Assembly: GCA_002633005.1 (NCBI GenBank)
Contig: NMRA01000168.1
Location: 501,129 to 565,128, forward strand
DNA: 64,000 bases
Direction of reading: 5' to 3'
Source of the DNA: Phoronis australis
Taxonomy: Eukaryota > Phoronida > Phoronidae
Both the position numbers and the translations under genes were made by a program. Within the stretch, counting starts at the first letter, position 1, and every line of letters starts with the position of its first letter. Shown here piece after piece: positions 47,601-59,600 of this stretch. Below the pieces are notes generated by a model that worked only from the letters and a program-made list of their open reading frames with translations, searched no databases and was not told where the DNA came from.

Positions 47601-50600
47601 TCCTGATTATCTCGTTATCAGTCATCATACTTTAAAGCACTGAATGAATCATTTAGCCCAATTACGTTTATAAAATTTGTCTCAACTGCTCTGTATTCAA
47701 AACAGGTGTGAACTTGGAAAGAACTGGAATTATTTTTGACTTCAAACAGAGCTTATTGACTTTCAGGTCACGACTTAATGTTTTACGAACTTGGTCTGAA
47801 TAATGAGAGTTTCTCTCGATTCCAAAGGTCACTTCGAGACCGCGTAAGGAGAAAAACTAGGCTCACATGTAGAAGGTCAAGCCGCTTAAATCCAAACTCG
47901 TTTATTACAAAAGGCTCAGGCTTACTCCCCCTTCAGTTTTTCGGGATTCATCTTATATTAAATCACATATTTCGCTAGGCACCCATCATCCATTTTCTGC
48001 CTACACACTCTCTGTCGCATTAGAAAATTCAACATTTGAATGAAACTATAATAAGTGAATAAGTGAAATTTAAAATGGAATAGATTTACTGCAAGTGATT
48101 GTTAAACGTTGGCAAAACGGTCTGCGATCAAGGAAACAAACTTTTCCTTTAGAACACTGTGAAACCGATAAGGTGTTCCACATTCAAATGAAATTTTGAT
48201 TTCTTGCGACTATGCCCGCAGTTTCGAGTCAACATAATGCAATAACAACGTGTTAGTTCTTCCTTAGACATGAAACCAATTTCCCCATTTGGTAACACAT
48301 CTTGCAATGTTTGCTCACACATGGAAAGTTTGATATCACCTGTAATCAGAGTAAAGAACACGTTGAACTATGTTTTTATGGGTAAGTTTCCTAAATCAAA
48401 AGTTTGATCTTTCGTGATTGACGGGTTTATAAAAAAGATAAATAATTATAGTAAAACTGAATCTGGAATTTGTTTACTTGAGTTAGCGACGTTGCGTCCG
48501 TCTCCCACGGACATTAGCTTGGCTATAGTGATGTTATTATTATTCTGGCTAATAGGTGGCGTTTTAACCAGACGGTGTGGCATTGAGGTCGGAACGCAAT
48601 CCCATTAGTATGACAGATGTAACCTTAACCCACCTCGTTTATTCAAATAGAGACTCTTGATGCGTTTATGGGGGTCTGTAGTAGCTAAACCCGGACTTTG
48701 ACTGCAAACGCGACTCAACACTTTCAAAAACCTTTGATACAAAATATTTCTTTGTAGACCTTCTCTGATCCTTAATAACTGATCTAACATTGATAACTCC
48801 TTACAAAATATATTTAGTCGGCACGCGTGACTAACGCTTCGAGCATTTTAATGAACTACCATGCGAGAAGCCTCGCCTCTCTACTTTCAAAATCCATAAA
48901 GTGAGGACAGAGTTTTAGACGAATAACGATTTCACATTGACTGTAAAGAAACAGACTCACGTTGCCTTAAGAAACGTAATGTTAATGGAATGATAATATT
49001 TTAGGCACAAGTACACTTATCCAGTGGTAATGAAGGCCAGATCGAGGCGTGGACTTGCACACCTGATGGAGTTACTTAGCTTCAAACTGGAGCTTCCTGG
49101 CATTGATTGGGTGAAAACCATTGGCTCTTCAGCAATCGGGGCGAGTTTTGGAATAATAATTCGCAACAAGATGGAATTAGAACTAAGTAAGTGAATTTCG
49201 GAGGGAATAGGAAGGCAATCGTTCCCATTGTCCCTTTTGGTTATAATACGATTTTGGCTCATACTAGATGCATTTTCAAGTAAACGAAATTGTGATGCTT
49301 GGAGTGACGTTTGCGGCCTGAATCATTCCCCGACAGTATTGTTTGCATGCACTCTGTACCACGATACAATATTGGTCATTTTCCGTACGACGTTATGACA
49401 TAATACCGAAATCAAATTCGCCCCCAAATTAAACGTTCTTCTTTTTTAACGGAATTTCAATTGTCTTAAATCATACAGGCGTATGCATTGAAGATTAAAT
49501 ATCTTCCCTGCCTTTTGATCATTCACCAGTAATTTCACTGTACGCCGAAATCAAACAATCAATACACGAATTTTAAACTATTTAAACATACTGAAGCTCC
49601 TTGTCATTATTCAAACTCGGGAGAAACCCGTTTCCACGCAACGCACATTTCAACCAATCCTATTAATGGCATAACTTGAAAGTCAGAACGATTGAACATT
49701 TTCACGGCATCCTGCTTTCACTGCACTAAATCTCAGAGCGAAGTTTGGCGTAGACCTTAAAGCGAAATGTTGCACGTTAATGTCAAACGAACGCGCTATG
49801 AAACTTATGGATGGTTGCTGTCAGACGATAGTCTGTGTGATTTTGTTTAAAAGGTAGCTATGCTTTGAAGTTGTGCGTAGATGGAGAGTGAATAATCAAA
49901 TCCAGTAATTAATTTACTATATGATAACCCCTAATTAGACAAATGAAACCTATTGTTAATTAAGTAATCAACTACAAAGAGAAACTACGCTAGCGCCCTC
50001 TTTAAAGATTACTTTTAATCAAACAACCAAACGATCAAATGTCTTATCTGCTATCCAAGCTAGGACTCTCCACTTGTTGGATGTCTGTCCTGTTGGTGAA
50101 TCTTCGAACTACACACACTGTATAGCGACAGTGTACTTGCTGGTCACCGTCTCTGGTCATGCAACACTTGCAGGCAATTTCTTCTTCCCGCGACTCTTCT
50201 TGCTGGTCACAGTCTCTGGCTGATGACGCAACACTTCAGGTAGTATCTTACTACCCACAATGCAAGTGACAAGCTCTTAGTTAACTTCCGGTTCGTTAAC
50301 CCTTGCCCTTGCCAAGATCCTTTCTAGAATCTTCCACGAGATGGCTCTGTCGTACAACTGCTTCTGTACACTGTAGCAAGTCTTTATGCTTCAACTACTT
50401 TAGCGCATCTGATTATCTTGCTGATTTCAGCCCATAATATAACATTTTACTTATTTAGTGATTGGCTAATGAAAACCACATGATCATATCCACTCATATT
50501 ATTGGCTGTTACAATTTGTTCTCAGAATATTCTAGAATCTCTAGAGTACTTTGACCCCAGAACCCAAAGCTGTAAACACCATCTAAAAATAGATTTTGAC

Positions 50601-53600
50601 GTTAAAATACATGTCAACGAGTCTGACCCCATGATTTAAAAGTACATATGCACAAATTTTGGGCAACTTAAATGGATCTATTCTTACTTAATCAATATTT
50701 ATTCTGACAGTTGCCCAAAGACCACTTCGCCAGCGTAAGCCATTTTCATGGCGCCAAACAGCAAAAGGTCCCGTTTTGATAAAACGGGACCGTTATTTTA
50801 ATTTTGAAACAAGTAAAACTTCTGCTGTGGGCAGCATATTAGAAAGCCACTCAAATAAACACTTTTGTGTTTTATTTGGTAGGTGTTAAGTGCACATTTG
50901 AAGAATTGTTTTTTTTCAGAACCGCTCTCGGGGTTTTTCGAAATTGACATATTCAACACTGCGTTTGTGATTGGAGAAATTGGTTACGTCGACAAACAAG
51001 TTGAATTTTTTAAGGCGCTGGCGTGCTATCAAGGATTTATAAGATACGACCTAAATGTCCTTAAGGTATGTTAACATGGTTATTTTTTCAAATTGTTTGC
51101 GTCATATGCGTTTTGTAACTGTTGGTAACGTAAGCCATGTTTTAGTTTGAAATACATCACAAAGCAGAAGTAATTAGCTCATTGATATACCAACACATAT
51201 CTTTTTTCGAACAACATTAACTACAGGTACATTAACTGAACTAAAAATTTATTGCAGGACTTTGGAATAAACGACATATCTGACCTTGCCAAATTGTTTG
51301 ACAAAATGATTGGTTCTATTCGCGACCCCATAGAAGATGCTGTCACTGCATTCAATAAAATTATCACGCTGTTCAAAGGTACGTTTTTATCGCGTTTTTA
51401 ACCAGGTAATGCGAAAAAGCCCTTCCTTTGATAGTCACTTGAATTACCTTTGGTAGACTTTAAAATAAGTCCTTCAAGTTTAGAACATAGCAATATTTTC
51501 ATCAACAAAACGACATCGCAAAAATACATGAACATGTGGGAACAGTTTATTCACAAATGAAAGTACATGAAGATGTTGGCACACGTTTAGCAAAGCTCGT
51601 TTATGAATGGCAGCCGTTATATTTCCCTTACTTGGCAAAGTTGAACATATTTTGATTATTATATAGATATTTTGAGAATTTCAAATGTTATAATTGGTGA
51701 CGCACACAGATGAACAGAATCACAGAAGTTCTTCCCAGACAACACCGAAACAGTTGTAAGAGCTTTTTTAATAAACAGGGTTTCTTACGGGAATGTATTT
51801 TTCTTAACTTTACTTTCTCAAAGATCTGCGCTGCCAGTGACCCTCAACTTCTGATAACGACTTACTCGCCAGTTTAGACATACAACAACTTTGGGTAACG
51901 TTCACCGTGGAAATTTCATACGTTAAGAATTTGGCGTTTGGGAAATCTTTTTTTATAGTACAAAATATAAGTTGTACTTGCAGCAAAAAATTAAGTCCCT
52001 GAAAGATTGTGATCCGCCATCTTGTGTTCCTTCTTTGTTGTTTCAAGTTCTGTTTTGTTTTTCATAGTTATGCTGACAAGCTAAAAAATTCCAGGATCAT
52101 ATCATAACACTGGATATAGAATACGCGTTTGAAACACTATTTTAGTTAAAGTTTCAAATCAATCGAAAATAAGCATGAATGTCAACCTATTTCTGGAAGA
52201 CTGGAGAAGAATGCAAAGCTAACTGAGCAAGCTCGGTGTGTCTGGAAATGTCCAACTTCTCTTGTGTGAGAGTTCAACGCTTGATTTCGTCCCCAGTTGA
52301 ATATTTTTGAGAGGTAACTCCTCCAATGTACTTTGGAACCTCCCTTCTTTCCTTAATATAAACTCAGGAGTTCAGCCCTTGGTTTTTTTCCATAAAAGGC
52401 ACGCTACACAGCTCGCGTAGGCCATTTTCACGGCACCAAACAACAATGCAGGTGATGCTGCCGAATTGATTTCAGTTACTTTGACTGAAATTATGTCTTA
52501 ACAATTTATTGTAAAACCACATAAAGCATGTTTTTTTTGCTATCTCGACTCACGAAAACGTTTCAGTCAATTGAAGTTGACCAACCTCAATATTGGTTAT
52601 TCGAAAATTGCGCACAAATTCATTGACTGTGCGTTGGTAGTGTAAAAAGAATCGTATCACGGTTAGAAATGTTATGGGACCGACTTTAATAAAGTAAACG
52701 GCCTAATTTGTCGCTTGTTTTTTAACCAGCTAAACAGGAAAAATGTAGCATCAAGCATCCTTTTGCTTCTCAGCTGGAACAAATTCCGAACTCTAAATGA
52801 ATAGCAAGAAACTCGACTTCTCCAATTGCAGGGAAAGGTCTCAAAGGAATTATTAAAGATTTCGTTACAATCATCCAGGAATTACCCAAACGACTAAAAC
52901 ATTTGGTTGAGAACATCATCAAATTTGCCAAAAAGGTCAGCGATTACGGACGATTGCCATGGGTTAAGGCAATCAAAAAAGTCATCTACAGAATTAAGCA
53001 CTTCATTGAGGACGTCAAAGGAGATATAATGGATTTTTACAACGTAGGTATAATTATGAAGCCTTGCCGTTTCGTGACAATTGTAGGTCATAGTTGCGAC
53101 ATGGTAGTACGCTTATTGTGGGGAACATTGACACCCTAAGAGTAGGCCTACGGCTACGAGGTGCGCACTTAAAAGGGATCAAGAGTTAGAGTAAGGGCTA
53201 TTGCAAACACACACACGGAAGCGTGTGTTGGCCAGACGCATCTTCACAATATGAACGCTTGTACCTTCAGGACTACAGTGTCTCGCTGTATGGAACAGTA
53301 ACACATTGGGATTCAGCATTGTTTCTTAACTTTTCACCGCATTTTTGGACCAACTGTCCTTTTTATGCTTTTTTATTCCTAAATGAAGTTTTGGATTTGG
53401 CATACGCTGAAGGTAAACTGCATGTTGAATTTTCAAACTCTGACTGAAAATGAATAACGATCGGTCCATGAAACGCCTTGATATAAGAACTGAGTATCTA
53501 ATTATTGTATGTGAAACAAGGGCCCAATCTAATTTATACTGTTATACATTGTCAATTGCCGAAGAGGAGTTCACAATGAAAATAAAACATTGAAAAATTT

Positions 53601-56600
53601 AACATTTGTATTTAAACAATCGCAAAAAATACGCAAAAAATTTAGGGACATTAGATGCGTCCCTAGTTGTGTCTTTTTAATGGAACAAGGAACTGAACAC
53701 CCAACTTAGTTCAAATAAGAAAATCTAAAGGTGTATTCCATTCTCGTTTGTGTTGTTTAAAAATCGAATGGTATGTAGTTTAGTTTATCAGTTTAAAAAG
53801 AGCTACTTTATGTTTGGTGTATGTTTTATTTCTGTCCGCATCTCTGTTCTCCAAACCGATTGAAGAATTACGATGCCAGGTCAAGAATGTGTTTTTTATT
53901 GCGGAGAGCATAGCCGACTTGCTTCTCGTAGTTGGTATTGTATTTGGGCTGTAGGCACTGCTTTGTAACGCATCTAGATCTGTCTTTAATTCTTGTTCAC
54001 CTTGAATCATGGAGACGTTGTAACGTCTACGAAACAGGAGCTGAATTAACATTGTCAACAAAACGAGCGTTTTTACATTTCCTTTTTGTTTTTATTTTTC
54101 CATTTTAGAGCATTGTAGATGCAATTACAGTCACTCTACCGTATGTGGGAAGGCGTATCATCGATGCAATCAAAATGATAGTGCACGCCGTAAGAACATT
54201 GATGAAGAATCCGATGCAGTCAATATCTTCGATAATGGATGCAGTCATGAAGTGAGTACTCATGGATATTTGAATTGATGCGCACTGACAGTGAATGGAA
54301 ATCTAAGTTGGTCCTTAAAATCTTTAGTGGGATTTCAAGAGAAGGGCTAGTACGAAATAATCAAGTTTTCTATTATGCAGCGCAACTAAGTAAACTCCTC
54401 GTGGCTTGGATTTTGAAATTGGTAGTCGATAAGTGAACATATGCCATCATGGTATTTCTTCTTAGATGTTTACACAGTGCTACAGGTGAAACATTTATTG
54501 GAACATCGTTACTTATTTAGGCACGTTTTCACGTGACTAGGTCACCTAAATGAGGCAATACATGAATAGTGTTTTGTTTTCGGAGCATTATTGTTTAGCA
54601 CCGGAAAGTTAATCTATACCTCTTTCGAATCGTGCTACTTGCGGTGACAATTCACACTAAAATGTTAACCGAAGACGTCTAAATAGGAATGCTTTTCTTG
54701 CAAACATTGGTAATTTTTTCAGAGATTGTAGTTACTCCAGATAAATAATAGGAAACAAGTATTCCATGGTCTCTGATTTAGTCATGAAAGAAGGTAGTTT
54801 TAATGACACCAACTTAGACTCATATTTATTTGTCTCTTTTTTACCCATATTAGCGCAAACCTGTATATTTAGTACACAGCTTTGTGCTAAGGCTAGGGCA
54901 GCCTTTGGTATGCGATGACCATCCCTTTAGAAGACATCTTTGTCAAAGCATTGAACAACCAGGAGCCATACAAAAAGGGATGGCGAACCTTTTCCAGCAC
55001 TGTGGAAAACATTAAAAAACAGGAACGGCTGATACAATGATAAAATACAATGCAAACTCTTCACAATATGGCACAGCAATATGCGATAGGCACTCGAGGT
55101 CCCAATAGCACGTCACTTGCATATCAGCCAATCAGCGAAGTCAGCATTTCAGTCCTTTGATAATAAAAATGAATGAGCTTTTGTTTAGTGCTCAACTTGG
55201 GCAAATTTGAGATTTATTTGTATATTAGCACATGTTAACTGCTGCTTTATTTTACGACAGTCCCCTTTTAAATTTCAAGAAAGTGATATGATTAATTTGA
55301 TGTTAGTTTTTGACTCCAGTTTTGTCTTAAGTTGTGAAGTTACTGGATATATAGAAATTTCCAAGTTTGGAGGTGGAGACCAATCTTAGACATAAGTCAA
55401 AAATATCCAAGAGTTAGTTTCTTGGAACGGTCCCCAGAAGGTGTTTTTACTATATGTAACTACAATACGAGATAGGCACCGCTGCTTTAGTAAATGTGTC
55501 TTAGATCGTAATCTGACCTTGAACTTAGGCAAGCGTAATTCACTTGAGACCTTATTTCTTCGACCGCTTCATTAAAATGAATCATTTCAGCATCAAGATG
55601 GCCATATCCATGGTTATAGGTGCCAAACAAAAAATTGAAGAAAACTGCTTCTTTTTGTGGGGTATGTATAGAAAGAGTAGAATCGAACGCAAAATCGATA
55701 TTTGCTTAGGTGTGTCAGTCAATTCGTAGTGAAACTGAAAACTCTGGAGTTGAACTCATCAGGCTGGAGTTCAGTAGCTGTAAACTAGAAAAAATCTAGG
55801 AAACCACCTGCTCTCATTTAAAATACACGGCAACACCTCGCGTAATCTCGCGATGTCCTGCCTTTTTAGCGAGGTGCTAGCAACGTCCTAACGTTACTGA
55901 AATCTACCCTGGCTTCACTAACGTAAGAGAATTTAATTACAAACGTGAACATTGCCCCACAGAATTCGTCTGTGTCCCCATTTAATATAATAACCCTAAA
56001 TTCAAGAGTAAACAGTCATACATACTATATAAATGATATAGTTGCTTGAACATGAGTTATGTTTGGAGTCGTTTGCATCGATGTCCCATTAAACATACTT
56101 CATTGGAAATCAGCTGTGTTGCTTAATGTAAACTCGCATTTATATGTTAAAAGATGAGAAGAGACCCGTGAGTTATTCCTCAGACCTTATTGGATGCTAA
56201 TAGTTAGACCCACCAAATCGTTATTTTGAACAATGCCTTTCGACAAATGCAGGCTTTTTTATTATAGACTTGAACATTTTTTGACTTTTTCTTATTTAAA
56301 AGTTGTGTCTTCAGCAACGTATGTGTATTTGTAACTTCAGGGGAGTTGCCGTACTGGATGAACCCTGGGGCGGAACTTAAATATCTCGTGGAAGACATAA
56401 AAGACGCCATTGCGGAGGTTGGGAAGTTTTTGAAGCGCTTGGCAGTAAATAGAAACAGAAACAGAACTCCAGTAAACTTGCGAATTGGTCCCGAAGACGG
56501 AATACTTTCACAGGTATAGTCTGTCCAAAGTGTACTTTGGAAGCAGTTAACTATTTTGGTTTATTGTCTGAGGCGAATATTTGCATTATAATCTGTAGTA

Positions 56601-59600
56601 GCAAGCTAGAATACTTATCTCTATACAATGTGCTATTTTGAGCATAATCACCAATAAAGAGCGAGAACCTTTTGATATATGGAGCTCCCTATGACAGCAG
56701 CAAACGAGACAGAAAATCTGGGTGGTATCAAGAAAACTCATACATGTATTTAGTGTTTGTAAGGAATTTTCTCCCTCAACATGTTTCACTTTCCAAGTAA
56801 AATGTTCTATAATTTGTACGTTAATCGTATGATAAAGGATCAATTTAAATGGAATACTAAAAACGGTGCACGAAGACAAATTTATGCTTTGTCATTGGCG
56901 GCCACATTAATCGATGTTATCGATATTAATACAACCCGAATCATTCAAATTTAATAATTGTGTTTCAGGAAGAGCAAGAACGTAAAATTGCAGAGGAGTT
57001 TGTTAAAATGCTACGAGATACACTTAGTCCATTGAACGAAATGCTACAATTAGCCAGGCCTTTCATGGACGCGTACAATTCGGTCTTCGACACCATTCGA
57101 GGCGTAAAAAAAGCGTACCTTCAACTGACTTCGGTGTAAGTATTGCATATCTCACTCTGTTCATGTTGAAACTGTTGCCAAGCAATTCTACACATTGGCA
57201 GCGGTGAGGTCTTGTGATTAAACACCACAATAACACCACTTTGGTCTGGTTGGGGTCTCGCTGTTGTGGCGAGTAACAGTTGCCCAGTGTGGGTAAGGTT
57301 TCATTTGAATTCTGTTTTTGACTGGATTTTCTCACAAAGACAACGAGTTGAAAAGCAAACTAACCTACAAACTATAGATGCAACAACCTGTCTGAAAAGA
57401 GGTGTACTTCCTGAGGCTGCTTAGTATTGCAGCCCTATAAAATGGTGTCATTATCATTGCACTATGCTACGATGAACTTGCCTATTTTATTAAATTCGTT
57501 GTCAACATTCGTGTTCTAGGGTTCAGAAAAGCAGGGCATTGGTTCAAAAAATCTTCGGCCCGAAGTTTCACATCGACTTTCCAACTTACCGTGTGGATTG
57601 CGAGGAAAGCGCCTGCGCGTGCGGCACATTTCCATCAGTGGTAAATGGCAACTTTCCAAAAGGAGTTGATGTTCGAGCCAATAAACATGCCAAGGTGAGA
57701 TGGATGGAAAGATTTAGTCAGACTGTAACGCGGCTATGCACTCGCGTTCGGTCAAAGAAATTAAGTTTACATTGAGACCACTTACTGCTGCAAAGTTGAT
57801 CTCAGAGAAGAGAGTGCTTCTGGGCTTAGGAAACAATAATGACATCGCTGTTGCCTGAATCCATGCTCAGTGTAGAAAGTAATCCGCCGTGACCATCTTA
57901 ATTATATAGCCTAGTCTCAAGCAACAACAACGTCAGTTCTGTTCAAGCCCTTTCGAACACCTCTATTCTAACTGAGGAAACATTGAGACCAACTTCATTA
58001 AGCTTAAATAAATGATTCCATTAAAAAATTGGAGTTTTTCACGGAAGTCGGCTTGAAGCCATTTGTAAAGAAGCCGAAACCTATTTACCGACATGTCTGT
58101 GATTATACTTAAGCTCATAAGAAGAAATGAAAATTTTGGCTTACCGACAATCAAAATGTAATGAAAAGGTGTTGTGTCAGGTGCTTATTACGGACTCGGA
58201 GAGAACAGTATCGCTTTGAATTTATGTTTGTATAAATCTGCTTGAAGTGTTTTTCTGTGAAATATTTTTTGGAGATGTTGTAAAAATTAATGACATATTG
58301 GATGATTAAGTATAGTTATCATTCTTGAAACGACAGTTAAAGAAACCCACGTTATGAGATCTACTTTTAATGGTGAGAGGTATGACCGTGTTGAATTGTG
58401 GTTGACCTTATGGAGGTCACCTTTTGCTACACTTACTTGCATTGTTGTCTTATAAATTTCGTGTTTTTCTGTTCAACAACTCAATTTTGTCCTGTGCAAC
58501 GTTTTCTGAATACTTGTGAGCTTGAATTAATGCTTCGAACATGGCAGCATGGAACAAATTAATTTCAGGTTGTGAATCCTACCACTGGGCTGGTAAAGAA
58601 ACGAAACAACAACGAAGTTCTTATCATACCAAGCGAAGGTGACTTTTTTGAGTACGAAATCGTGATTTCCAATATCGAGCCATCGGGTAAAGTAACAAGT
58701 GAAGGAAAAGTGTTCCAGGCTGGCGAAAAGATTGGAAAGGTTGCTAAATCGCAGTGTAAGCCGTCATTTATTCACGTCGCGGTTAGAAAGAAAGCAGAAG
58801 CCGATGAGGAGTTTTCAAACGATGACGACTATTCGTACATTGATCCTCTGCCGTTTCTTGAGAGAGCCTTTCCAGTACCGCGATGGATAGAAGATTGCAA
58901 AGAATTCTCCCTGGTGTACATTGGACAGACTGCTGACGCTGGCGAAATCGGGGATGACGTACAAGAAACTATAGACGATGTTAAACGTAAATATGAAGAT
59001 CGCATGGAGAATCCCGAGTTTGAGCTCTCTGAACCTGATCCCGATTTGACCTATAGGCCTCCAGGAATGGCAGAAGGATCATCCAAGTCGCTGCAGCAAA
59101 GTTTCCAAGGCGCCCTCGATAAGTTTAAAGATGTTAAATCTCTGTTCAGTGTAAATAGGTAAGGTTGAGGGAATTCTTGCATGCCGAAATTTGATGGTTT
59201 GAGACATTCTTTAGTAATTTATTTTAAAAACTAGAGTGAGATCGAATTGGAAGAACATAGGAAAAAGAAATTTATGGGAAAAACCTAAGCATGGTCAAAA
59301 CAGATACATGTAGACAAGGCATAATTTGTATTATCAGCTAAACGCTGCGTTTGGCATTGTGTTTCTGGATAAAAAGGAACTTAGAATTAGCCTGTTCATT
59401 ACTCCTATGAAATCAGTCTCATAATGTTCCTTTCCGCGGTACGGTTGAATATCTATTACAATTAGCAACATCAAAAATATAAGGGACTCAATAAAAAAGA
59501 AAAAGTTTTAGACTTAATTAGGGTTGGCCAAACATAATATTTAGAATTGGAAAAGGGCGTATATGTACATTGTTTTCGACTTGATTGATAACGGAACTAG

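Noticed and set aside
53780-54061. Protein-like antisense frame in intron 19
   Set aside because: No family recognised and no upstream exons found on the minus strand.
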